Source of the DNA: Hymenobacter sp.
GTDB taxonomy: Bacteria > Bacteroidota > Bacteroidia > Cytophagales > Hymenobacteraceae
Length of the DNA stretch: 6,403 nucleotides
Direction: 5' to 3'
NCBI GenBank assembly: GCA_025362615.1
Contig: JANYFQ010000267.1
Span: 1 to 6,403, forward strand
In this document: piece by piece, positions 1 to 5,771 of the stretch
Numbering within the stretch: the stretch's first letter is position 1
Layout of the letters: every line of letters begins with the position of its first letter
The notes under the pieces: model-generated
What the model was told of the DNA's origin: nothing
The model's input: the letters and a program-made list of their open reading frames with translations, nothing else
The model's database searches: none
Program-made: the position numbers and the translations under genes

Positions 1-21
1 CCACCAAGCTGTGCTTGGTGG
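1..21. repeat. Perfect 9-bp hairpin at the left edge
   Basis: CCACCAAGC (1-9) and GCTTGGTGG (13-21) are perfect reverse complements around a 3-base TGT loop. No T-run follows on the plus strand. It may be the transcription terminator of a gene lying left of the window, or one copy of an interspersed repeat. The window edge prevents a decision. Confidence 0.5.
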
Positions 22-53
22 TACAGCCGTTCGACGGCCCCAACGCGCCGGCC

Positions 54-61
54 TACCTTTG
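54..61 (+). promoter_or_regulatory. Bacteroidota -7 box of the rpe promoter
   Basis: TACCTTTG matches the Bacteroidota sigma-A -7 consensus TAnnTTTG exactly. It ends five bases before the rpe ATG, so the transcript would start at or very near the start codon. A weak -33 candidate, TTCG, lies at 30-33, 20 bases upstream of the box. The box is seen directly; its activity is inferred. Confidence 0.65.
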
Positions 62-66
62 CGGCC

Positions 67-759
67 ATGACGCAACCCGCCTGCCGCGCCCCCCTGCTGG
101 CCCCCTCTTTCCTGGCCGCCGACCTGGCCAATTTGCAAGCCGAAACCGAAATGCTGGGCCGCAGCGCCGCCGACTGGCTGCACTTCGACGTGATGGACGG
201 ACGGTTTGTGCCCAATATTTCCTTCGGACTGCCGGTGCTGCAAGCCGTCAAAAAGTACGCCCGGCAGCCGCTCGACGTGCATTTGATGATAGCCGAGCCG
301 CAGCATTACCTTGAGGCGTTTCGCGATGCCGGGGCCGACATCATCACGGTGCATTACGAGGCGTGCCCGCACCTACACCGCGTGGTGCAGCAGATAAAAG
401 ACCTGGGCTGCCGCGCCGGCGTGGCCCTCAACCCGCACACGCCCGCCGCCCTGCTTGCCGACATTGCCGCCGACCTCGACGTGGTGCTGGTGATGTCGGT
501 GAACCCTGGTTTTGGCGGACAGGCCTTCATTCCCAGTACGTTGCAAAAAGTGGCGGCCGTCAGGAAGCTACTGCACGAAAGTGGCTCTGCGGCCCTCATC
601 GAAGTGGACGGCGGCGTGAGCCTGGCCAACGCCGCTGCCCTCGTGGCGGCCGGGGCCGACGTGCTGGTGGCCGGCAACTTCGTCTTCTCCCATCCCGACG
701 GGCCGCTGCAAACCCTGGCCAATTTGCGGGCGCATTTGGCCGCTAACCAAGGCATTTAA
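67..759 (+). CDS. rpe: Ribulose-phosphate 3-epimerase
   Basis: This 230-residue protein has the usual length and all hallmark motifs of ribulose-phosphate 3-epimerase, a cytosolic TIM-barrel enzyme of the pentose phosphate pathway that interconverts D-ribulose 5-phosphate and D-xylulose 5-phosphate. Visible motifs are LAPSFLAADL (11-20, with the substrate-contacting Ser14), HFDVMDGRFVPN (39-50), VHLMI (71-75), NPGFGGQ (146-152, phosphate loop) and IEVDGGV (178-184). By family knowledge the metal ligands are His39, Asp41, His72 and Asp181, and Asp41 and Asp181 are the acid/base pair; all are present. The second phosphate-binding region reads VAGNFVF (201-207), with Asn where many homologues have Ser; I believe this variant is common in Bacteroidota. 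The ATG at 67 is chosen because it puts the conserved LAPS motif at the normal N-terminal distance and lies just after a -7 box. No pentose-pathway genes adjoin it. Identification is firm. Confidence 0.97.
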   Translation: MTQPACRAPLLAPSFLAADLANLQAETEMLGRSAADWLHFDVMDGRFVPNISFGLPVLQAVKKYARQPLDVHLMIAEPQHYLEAFRDAGADIITVHYEACPHLHRVVQQIKDLGCRAGVALNPHTPAALLADIAADLDVVLVMSVNPGFGGQAFIPSTLQKVAAVRKLLHESGSAALIEVDGGVSLANAAALVAAGADVLVAGNFVFSHPDGPLQTLANLRAHLAANQGI

Positions 760-877
760 ACTTTTTCGAGCTTTGCCGACGCGCGTTCAGGCGCAGCCGT
801 AGTTCGTGACCAAGCGCAATGTGAAGGATGCACTTTTACTGCCGCAACCCAACGGCCCCCGGTCCGGTTTCAGGCTC

Positions 878-1942
878 ATGAAAACACCCTTTGCACTGCT
901 GATTTTGCTGCTCTGTGGCCTGGCCGGGCGCGGGGCCGCCCAGAACCTGGCCGGCACCTGGCAGGGCGTGGAGTTCAACCCCGGCTCGGCAGCCTCGGAG
1001 TACTGGCCGGCAGTGCTCACGCTGCGGGCGGGCGCGGGCACCGCCTTCACCGGCGAGCTGTACCAAGTGGCGGGCAGCCTGCCAACGGTGACGGGCACCT
1101 TCGCCATGCGCGGCACCCGCACGGCTACGGGCCTGCGCATCAGCCACGTAAAAGTGCTGGCCGAAACCAACCCCGACGGCGGCAACTGGTGCTTCGGCAC
1201 CATCGTCTTCACCTACGACGCGGCGCTGGAGCGACTCGTCGGGCGCTCGGCCTACACCGCCGAGGGCTGCCACGGCGGCACGGCCGAGTTTTACCGGGTG
1301 CGCCTAAAATCGGCCGCCGCCGTGCCGCGCGGGGTGCCCACGGTGCTGCGCGTGTCGGGCCGCAACGTGCGCTGGTTCGCCGATGCGGCCCTGCGGCGGC
1401 CCCTGGCCACGGGCAACACCTACCGCACCCGCCTGGCCAAAACCACGACTTTTTACCTCACCCAAGGCTTTTACACGACTGACCGCAGCCCCGTAACGCC
1501 CGTTACGGTGCGGGCCACTGCGCCACTGCCGCTGGTGTCGGCCGTAGCGCCTGCCCCCACAGGCCCCGCGCCCACGGCCCCGGCGGCGGTCGAAGCCCCG
1601 CCTGCGGTGGCCCCGCCGCCGCTGGTGCTGCCCACGGTGCTCTTCCGCCTGGCCACGGCCGAGCTGCTGCCCACCGCCGCGCCGGCCCTCGACTCGCTGG
1701 CGGCGCAGTTGCGGCGGCGGCCGGCCCTGCGCCTGCGCATTGCCGGCCACACCGACCGCCTCGGCGAGCCCGACAAAAACATGGCCCTCAGCCAACAGCG
1801 GGCTGCGGCGGTGCAGCAGTACCTGGTGCAGGCCGGCATCGCGCCCGAGCGCCTCGAAACCGTGGGCTACGGCGATGCCCGGCCGCTTTTTACCGTGCCC
1901 GACCCGCGCAACCGGCGCGTGGAGGTGGAAGAAATTCGGTAA
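878..1942 (+). CDS. OmpA-family envelope protein, copy 1 (lipocalin-like + Ig-like + OmpA C-terminal domain)
   Basis: This 354-residue secreted protein likely anchors the outer membrane or a periplasmic domain to peptidoglycan. Residues 1-22 are a signal peptide with a leucine-rich core and likely cleavage after AAQ. Residues 23-145 form a domain starting LAGTWQGVEF, with a WC motif (Cys105) and Cys131 that could form a disulfide; it resembles the lipocalin-like front domain of other Cytophagales OmpA proteins, but I know no firm name for it. Residues 152-212 resemble the Bacteroidota Ig-like domain Ig_7 (VRWFAD...LATGNTY...TTTFYLTQ). A Pro/Ala linker (213-250) leads to an OmpA C-terminal domain (251-354) with GHTD, LSQQRA, GYGDARP and NRRVEV. 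Asp293 and Arg308, 15 residues apart, match the pair that binds diaminopimelate in OmpA. The ATG at 878 is preferred over an upstream GTG at 806 because it begins the signal peptide. A paralogue follows directly. No convincing promoter was seen in the 118 bases after rpe. Confidence 0.9.
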   Translation: MKTPFALLILLLCGLAGRGAAQNLAGTWQGVEFNPGSAASEYWPAVLTLRAGAGTAFTGELYQVAGSLPTVTGTFAMRGTRTATGLRISHVKVLAETNPDGGNWCFGTIVFTYDAALERLVGRSAYTAEGCHGGTAEFYRVRLKSAAAVPRGVPTVLRVSGRNVRWFADAALRRPLATGNTYRTRLAKTTTFYLTQGFYTTDRSPVTPVTVRATAPLPLVSAVAPAPTGPAPTAPAAVEAPPAVAPPPLVLPTVLFRLATAELLPTAAPALDSLAAQLRRRPALRLRIAGHTDRLGEPDKNMALSQQRAAAVQQYLVQAGIAPERLETVGYGDARPLFTVPDPRNRRVEVEEIR

Positions 1943-1977
1943 AGCACGGTAGTGCAGCGCCGTTTTCAGGCCGGTGC

Positions 1978-2008
1978 CGGCACCGCGAAATTCGGTTTCG
2001 CGGTGCCG
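1978..2008. terminator. Strong 13-bp hairpin after the first OmpA gene, probable terminator
   Basis: CGGCACCGCGAAA (1978-1990) and TTTCGCGGTGCCG (1996-2008) are perfect reverse complements around TTCGG. The hairpin starts 35 bases after the stop codon of copy 1. There is no clear T-tract, so classical intrinsic termination is uncertain; it could instead protect the 3' end of the mRNA. An overlapping 14-base palindrome at 1972-1985 (CGGTGCCGGCACCG) could compete with this fold. Confidence 0.6.
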
Positions 2009-2022
2009 ACACGACTTCAAAA

Positions 2023-2066
2023 GCACCCCCACTCGCCTTCGTCCGGCGGGTGCCCCGGCAACCGGG
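2023..2066. repeat. Further short hairpins in the gap between the two OmpA genes
   Basis: GCACCC (2023-2028) pairs with GGGTGC (2048-2053), and CCCGG (2054-2058) pairs with CCGGG (2062-2066) around CAA. With the hairpin at 1978-2008 these make most of the 151-base gap potentially structured. In a GC-rich genome some such pairing is expected by chance, so a role is uncertain. Confidence 0.3.
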
Positions 2067-2081
2067 CGGCCGGTGCTTCGT

Positions 2082-2089
2082 TAGGTTGG
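2082..2089 (+). promoter_or_regulatory. Possible -7 box before the second OmpA gene
   Basis: TAGGTTGG matches TAnnTTTG at all fixed positions but one and ends four bases before the ATG at 2094, the same geometry as the box before rpe. No TTG-type -33 element is visible about 20 bases upstream, so the assignment is weak. The gene may instead be read through from copy 1. Confidence 0.3.
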
Positions 2090-2093
2090 CGGT

Positions 2094-3266
2094 ATGAAGC
2101 ACGGCGCGTGGTTTTGGTTGACGGGCGGGCTGGGCCTGCTGCTGGCGGGCCCAACGGCGGCCCAAAGCCTGGCCGGCACCTGGCAGGGTGTGGAGTTCAC
2201 GCCCGGCGCGGCTCCGGCGAACTGCTGGCCGCAGGTGCTCACGCTGCGTGCGGGCCCCGGCGCAGCCCTGACGGGCGAGCTGTACCAGGAAGCCGGCAAC
2301 GCGCAGGCCCGCACCGTGACGGTGGCCGTGCGCGGCACCCGCACCGCCACCGGCCTGCGCCTGCGCCACGTGCGGGTGCTCACCGAATCCGACCCCGACG
2401 AGTTGGGCTGGTGCCTGGGCACCCTCGTTTTCACCTACGACGCGGCCAAGGAGTTGCTCGTCGGCCGCTCGACTTACACCGGCCCGGACTGCTTCGGCGG
2501 CCCCACCGAGTTTAGCCGGGTGGTGCTCAAGTCGGCCGCCACCGTGGCCCCGGCCGTGCCCAGCACCGTGCGCGTGTCGGGCCGCAACGTGCGTTGGTTT
2601 GCCGACGCGGCCCTGCGCCGGCCCCTGGCCACGGGCAACACCTACCGCACCAGCCTGCGCAAAGCCACCACTTTTTACCTGACCCAGGGTTTTTACGCCA
2701 CCCGCCGCAGCCCGGTGGCGGCCGTGACGGTGCGGGTGGCGCGGCCAGTGCCGCTGGCCCCGGCCGTGGCCGTGGCGGTTGTTCGCGCTGCGCCGCTTGC
2801 GCCGCTGCCGCCGCTTGCGGTTGTCCTCGTCGCGGTGCCGGCTGCTGTGGTTGCCGCTGCCCCGGCACCGCTACTGGGGCCGCCCGCCACGGCGCCCGCC
2901 GCAGCCCTGGCCGCAACCCCGCCTGGGGCGGCGAGTCGAAGCTTGCCCACGGTGCTTTTCCACATTGCCACGGCCGAGCTATTGCCCACTGCCGCGCCCG
3001 CCCTGGACTCGCTGGCGGCCGTGCTGCGGCGGTATCCGGCCGTGCGCTTCCGCATCGAGGGCCACACCGACCGCCTCGGCGAGGCCGACAAAAACCTGAC
3101 GCTAAGCCAACAAAGGGCCGATGCCGTCAAAGCCTTTCTGGTGCGGGCCGGCACCGCGCCCGACCGCCTCGAAACCATCGGCTACGGCGATGCCCGCCCG
3201 ATTTTTGTGGCCCCCAACCCCGGCAACCGGCGCGTGGACGTGCGCCCCCTGCCACCGTCAAAGTAA
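2094..3266 (+). CDS. OmpA-family envelope protein, copy 2 (paralogue of the preceding gene)
   Basis: This 390-residue protein has the same architecture as its upstream neighbour and the same inferred role, tethering the envelope to peptidoglycan. A signal peptide covers about residues 1-24, cleaved near TAAQ. The front domain (25-147) starts with the same LAGTWQGVEF and keeps the WC motif (Cys107) and the second cysteine (Cys133); an extra Cys44 replaces the Tyr found in copy 1. The Ig_7-like domain (about 155-214) contains 27 consecutive residues (160-186) identical to copy 1. The linker (about 215-283) is nearly twice as long as in copy 1 and very rich in Ala, Val, Pro and Leu, including a hydrophobic run at 241-258. 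The OmpA C-terminal domain (284-390) has GHTD with Asp326 and LSQQRA with Arg341, the conserved 15-residue spacing, and ends with NRRVDV. The pair clearly arose by tandem duplication. It is convergent with the oxidoreductase gene, 58 bases away; no clear terminator was seen in that gap. Confidence 0.9.
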   Translation: MKHGAWFWLTGGLGLLLAGPTAAQSLAGTWQGVEFTPGAAPANCWPQVLTLRAGPGAALTGELYQEAGNAQARTVTVAVRGTRTATGLRLRHVRVLTESDPDELGWCLGTLVFTYDAAKELLVGRSTYTGPDCFGGPTEFSRVVLKSAATVAPAVPSTVRVSGRNVRWFADAALRRPLATGNTYRTSLRKATTFYLTQGFYATRRSPVAAVTVRVARPVPLAPAVAVAVVRAAPLAPLPPLAVVLVAVPAAVVAAAPAPLLGPPATAPAAALAATPPGAASRSLPTVLFHIATAELLPTAAPALDSLAAVLRRYPAVRFRIEGHTDRLGEADKNLTLSQQRADAVKAFLVRAGTAPDRLETIGYGDARPIFVAPNPGNRRVDVRPLPPSK

Positions 3267-3324
3267 GCCTTCGGCCCGCCAAACCGCCGCGCCACTGGCC
3301 TGGCAACCACACCAGCGCCGGCCC

Positions 3325-4251
3325 TCAGCGGCCGTTGCCGGGCTGTAGGATGATTTTCCCCCGGCTGTGGCCTTCTTTGGACAGCCGCTGCGCCGCGCTC
3401 ACCTGCGCCAGCGGGAAAACCTGGGCCACCCGGGCGCGGAGTTGGCCGGCCGCCACGAGCTGGCCAATCTGGTCCAGCTGCTCGCGGTTGGGCTGGCTGG
3501 CCACCCGCACCGCCCGGATGCCGTGCTGCGCGGCCTGCTCCGGGGTGGGGAAGGCCACGGCCGTGACCAGCGTACCGCCTTTTTTCACGCAGCCGAAAGC
3601 CCGCTCGAAGGTGTCGCCCCCCACCGCATCAAACACCACATCCATTCCCGACACCACGTCTTCGAACGGCTGCGCGGTGTAATCAACAAACGCGGCGGCC
3701 CCCAGGCCCCGCACCAGCGCCTCGTTGCCGCCCGAAGCCAGGCCCGTCACGATGGCCCCTTTCGCCTTGGCCAGCTGCACGGCCAACGCGCCCACGCTGC
3801 CGGCGGCCCCGGCAATCAGCACCCGCTGGCCGGCCCGCAGGTCGGCCAGCCCGAACAGGGCCTGCCAGGCGGTGAGCGCAGCCAGCGGAATGGCCGCCGC
3901 GTGGGCAAAGTCCAGCGCGGCGGGTTTGGGGGCCAGCGCCGCCGGTTTGGCCAGCACGTAATCGGCGTAGCCGCCGGCCTTCACGGTGCCGTACACTGCG
4001 TCGCCCACGCGCCATTCCGCGACGTTGGCCCCCACCCGCGCCACCACCCCGGCAATTTCGCTGCCCAAAAAAATGGGCAGCTGCATCCCGAAGCGGGCTC
4101 CCGCCCCGTCCCGGATTTTCCAATCAATCGGGTTCACGCTGGCCGCGCACACCCGGATTAGTACCTCGTCGGGGGCGGGCGCGGGCGTGGGCACCTCCAC
4201 CAGTTGCAGGACGCTTTCGTCGCCGTACTGGTCAATTTTAACTGCTTGCAT
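3325..4251 (-). CDS. NADP-dependent oxidoreductase, zinc-free MDR family (quinone oxidoreductase-like)
   Basis: This 308-residue cytosolic protein is a medium-chain dehydrogenase/reductase of the zeta-crystallin/quinone oxidoreductase type, which uses NAD(P)H to reduce quinones or activated alkenes; the substrate cannot be told from sequence. The N-terminal GroES-like domain runs from MQAVKIDQYG to about residue 120 and includes ASVNPIDWKIRDG (37-49) and LGSEIAGVV (62-70). The Rossmann domain contains the nucleotide loop GAAGSVG (148-154) and MDVVFDAVGG (203-212). The C-terminus carries the typical EGHSRGKIIL (293-302). The cysteine cluster and ligands of zinc-binding alcohol dehydrogenases are absent, so it should be zinc-free. 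The ATG at 4251 is chosen because family members begin with M-(K/Q)-A; an in-frame start at 4425 would add 58 residues translated from a palindromic intergenic element. It lies downstream of the lipoprotein gene on the same strand, 189 bases away, and is probably transcribed separately. Confidence 0.93.
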   Translation of the reverse strand: MQAVKIDQYGDESVLQLVEVPTPAPAPDEVLIRVCAASVNPIDWKIRDGAGARFGMQLPIFLGSEIAGVVARVGANVAEWRVGDAVYGTVKAGGYADYVLAKPAALAPKPAALDFAHAAAIPLAALTAWQALFGLADLRAGQRVLIAGAAGSVGALAVQLAKAKGAIVTGLASGGNEALVRGLGAAAFVDYTAQPFEDVVSGMDVVFDAVGGDTFERAFGCVKKGGTLVTAVAFPTPEQAAQHGIRAVRVASQPNREQLDQIGQLVAAGQLRARVAQVFPLAQVSAAQRLSKEGHSRGKIILQPGNGR

Positions 4252-4310
4252 TACGGAGTTGGTGGGTGAATGCGGTGACAACCGCCGGAAATTACGTGCA
4301 GCGGGCGATT

Positions 4311-4370
4311 CTAATTCCCTCCCGCCAGGGAAGGGACGTTCCAGCGAAGCGGGAACTGGGGAGGGATGGC
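4311..4370. repeat. Compact palindromic intergenic element, REP- or MITE-like
   Basis: The 189-base gap between the lipoprotein and oxidoreductase genes carries nested dyads. The outer stem is TCCCTCCC (4316-4323) with GGGAGGGA (4359-4366). The inner stem is GTTCCAGC (4338-4345) with GCGGGAAC (4349-4356), with one A/G mismatch and a GAA loop. An alternative small hairpin is TTCCCT (4315-4320) with AGGGAA (4327-4332). The layout resembles repetitive extragenic palindromes, but no second copy occurs in this window. It could instead act as a terminator for the lipoprotein gene. The rest of the gap shows only a weak 6-bp dyad (4389-4394 with 4411-4416). Confidence 0.5.
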
Positions 4371-4440
4371 GTAGGCTGAATGTTGGGAGTTGAACAACAA
4401 AACATCTCGTTTCAACCCTCAGCATTTCCCAAACGTCCTC

Positions 4441-5238
4441 TTATCGGAATCTTAACACCGTGCTGTCGCCGTGCAGCAGGTGCAGGCCGTCGGGGCGCAG
4501 GGCGTAGGCTTGCACCTGGCTCAGTTGGCGCAAATAGGCGGTTTCGAGGGCCATTGCCGGGCCGGGGCAAGCCATGCGCGTGGCCACGGCGGGCTTGAGG
4601 GTGAGCCGCGCATCAACCCGCACGAAGGGAGCCATGAAGCGGTTGCAGCCCGTGAAGCCATTGTAGCGGCCTTGCTTGAGGTCGAATTGCAGCTGGGCGG
4701 CCCCGCGCGGGCCGGCGGCGGGCACGGGGCGGCCGGCGATGGCGGCCAGCGTCCAGCGGCGGCCGTGCAGGGCCAGGGGGCCAGCCGGGCGCAGGTACCG
4801 GCCGCAGCCCGTGTAGCGGGCCGTGGCCGTGCGAATGAGCACGGTGTGCGAGGTTTTCTCGCCCGAAACGGGGTCTTCGCACCCGCCGGCCACGAGGTAC
4901 ACGGCCAACGGGCCGGTGGGCGTGGCGGCGGCGTACACGAGGGTGTCGCCGCTTTGGCGGGGCAGCGTGAGCGGCAACACGCGCAGGGGAGCGTCGCCGG
5001 GGAGCTGCACGTCCCAGCCCTGGTCGGCGCGGCCGGTGAGGGCCCAGGCCGGCTCGCGGCCACTGGCGGCAAACTCCACGCCCTGGGCGCGGTAGTTGGC
5101 AAATTGGGCCGTGTCGGGGGCCGGGCGGGCGGGGATGTTTTCGGCCGTGGGGGCCGAGTCGCTGGCCGACATCGTTTCTTTGGGCGAGGTGCAGGCGGCG
5201 GCCAGCAGCGGGGCGAAGAGCAGGTACGAGTGCTTCAT
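4441..5238 (-). CDS. Lipoprotein with COG3650-like region and C-terminal META (HslJ-like) domain
   Basis: This 265-residue protein begins MKHSYLLFAPLLAAAC, a short lipoprotein signal with Cys16 as the likely lipidated residue; the lipobox is slightly off consensus, with Ala at -3 and Leu at -4. A low-complexity spacer (17-46) is followed by a region (about 50-150) with F-AASGREPAW-L (56-68), C-EDPVSGE (120-127) and Y-TGCGRYL (142-149), the pattern of uncharacterised COG3650-type proteins. Cys120 and Cys145 may pair. Residues 157-265 form a META domain: RWTLAAIAGRPV (161-172), FTGCNRF (195-201), TRMACPG (220-226), ALETAYLRQL (230-239) and a final VLRFR. Cys198 and Cys224 are the conserved META cysteines. 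META proteins such as HslJ are envelope-associated and linked to stress or antibiotic tolerance in E. coli; the exact role here is unknown. The ATG at 5238 is chosen because it starts the signal peptide. The receptor gene is divergent. Confidence 0.88.
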   Translation of the reverse strand: MKHSYLLFAPLLAAACTSPKETMSASDSAPTAENIPARPAPDTAQFANYRAQGVEFAASGREPAWALTGRADQGWDVQLPGDAPLRVLPLTLPRQSGDTLVYAAATPTGPLAVYLVAGGCEDPVSGEKTSHTVLIRTATARYTGCGRYLRPAGPLALHGRRWTLAAIAGRPVPAAGPRGAAQLQFDLKQGRYNGFTGCNRFMAPFVRVDARLTLKPAVATRMACPGPAMALETAYLRQLSQVQAYALRPDGLHLLHGDSTVLRFR

Positions 5239-5241
5239 GCG

Positions 5242-5249
5242 GAAAGATA
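5242..5249 (-). promoter_or_regulatory. Probable -7 box of the META lipoprotein gene
   Basis: Read on the minus strand, TATCTTTC matches TAnnTTTG except for the last base and ends three bases before the start codon at 5238. This repeats the tight box-to-start spacing seen at rpe and suggests a leaderless or nearly leaderless transcript. No good TTG -33 element is visible at the expected distance. Confidence 0.4.
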
Positions 5250-5469
5250 GGGATTGGTGGCTGATTTTTTGGCAGTGGGGAAGCTCGTCGGCATTGACTG
5301 CCCGCCCGACAGTGCCCGAAAAAAGCCGGCACCATCCCCAACCGGCCCCCTGAAATATCCGACCCGGCAGCGCAAAACCAGGCATTGTGCGCCGACGCGA
5401 AAATAAATTCAAGAGGCAAAACCCCTCCTACTGGCTCCAAATCCGGTTTCAAGGAAATTTTATTCACTA

Positions 5470-5490
5470 GTACCTTGCGTTGCAAAGTAC
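5470..5490. promoter_or_regulatory. Dyad overlapping the -33 element, possible operator
   Basis: GTACCTTGC (5470-5478) and GCAAAGTAC (5482-5490) are reverse complements at eight of nine positions, separated by GTT. The left arm contains the -33 TTG and the right arm lies in the promoter spacer, so a dimeric regulator bound here would block or position RNA polymerase. No regulator gene is present in the window. Confidence 0.45.
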
Positions 5491-5505
5491 CTACCATTAC
5501 CTTTG
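5475..5505 (+). promoter_or_regulatory. Promoter of the TonB-dependent receptor gene
   Basis: TACCTTTG at 5498-5505 is an exact TAnnTTTG box, and TTG at 5475-5477 lies 20 bases upstream, the spacing typical of Bacteroidota -33/-7 promoters. It sits in the AT-richer part of the intergenic region. Transcription would begin near 5510, giving a leader of about 285-290 nt before the ATG at 5797. An alternative reading is that it drives a small non-coding RNA. Confidence 0.6.
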
Positions 5506-5734
5506 TTCTAGTCGAAGCCCAGTACTAAGCTAAAACCCGTAACCGGGCGGTACCCGGCAGCGGCCAATACGTGGCTGAACGGCGCGAACCAACCGGGTTC
5601 GGGCGCTCCGGCGGCGGCAGGCCACCCGGCAGCGGGTGCCCGCAACGGCCCCGCCTTCGGCTCCCGGCGGCCCGTTCCATTTCCTTTTCGGCAAGGTGCT
5701 GCGGCACCGGTGCTCTCCCACCCATCCAGTGCTG

Positions 5735-5771
5735 CAGCCTGGCCTGGGGCGGCTGTGTATTGCCTTTTTTT
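5735..5771 (+). terminator. Terminator-like hairpin and T-run in the receptor leader
   Basis: CAGCC (5735-5739) pairs with GGCTG (5751-5755), and GCC (5742-5744) can pair with GGC (5748-5750), giving an 8-bp stem with a 2-base bulge. Nine bases later comes a run of seven T (5765-5771), 25 bases before the receptor ATG. It could act as an attenuator. The gap between stem and T-run is longer than in a textbook intrinsic terminator, so confidence is low. Confidence 0.3.

Noticed and set aside
806..877. In-frame GTG at 806 giving a 24-residue extension of the first OmpA protein
   Set aside because: The extension precedes a good signal peptide that begins at the ATG at 878, has no signal-like character itself and would bury the export signal.
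1304..2032. Minus-strand open frame of 242 codons across the first OmpA gene
   Set aside because: Arg/Gly-rich composition without domains; it overlaps the well-supported OmpA domain on the other strand.
3367..4161. Long open frame antisense to the oxidoreductase gene
   Set aside because: Its translation is rich in His, Arg, Gly and Pro with no recognisable domain, as expected from the opposite strand of GC-rich coding DNA, whereas the minus-strand product is clearly an MDR enzyme.
4252..4425. In-frame upstream start at 4425 adding 58 residues to the oxidoreductase
   Set aside because: The added residues are translated from the palindromic intergenic element, and the family normally begins at MQAVKI.
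4471..5250. Long open frame antisense to the META lipoprotein gene
   Set aside because: Low-complexity Gly/Ala/Arg translation without motifs; the opposite strand encodes a clear lipoprotein.
5239..5412. In-frame upstream start at 5412 adding 58 residues to the META lipoprotein
   Set aside because: It would place the lipoprotein signal and Cys16 inside the protein; the ATG at 5238 follows a -7 box.
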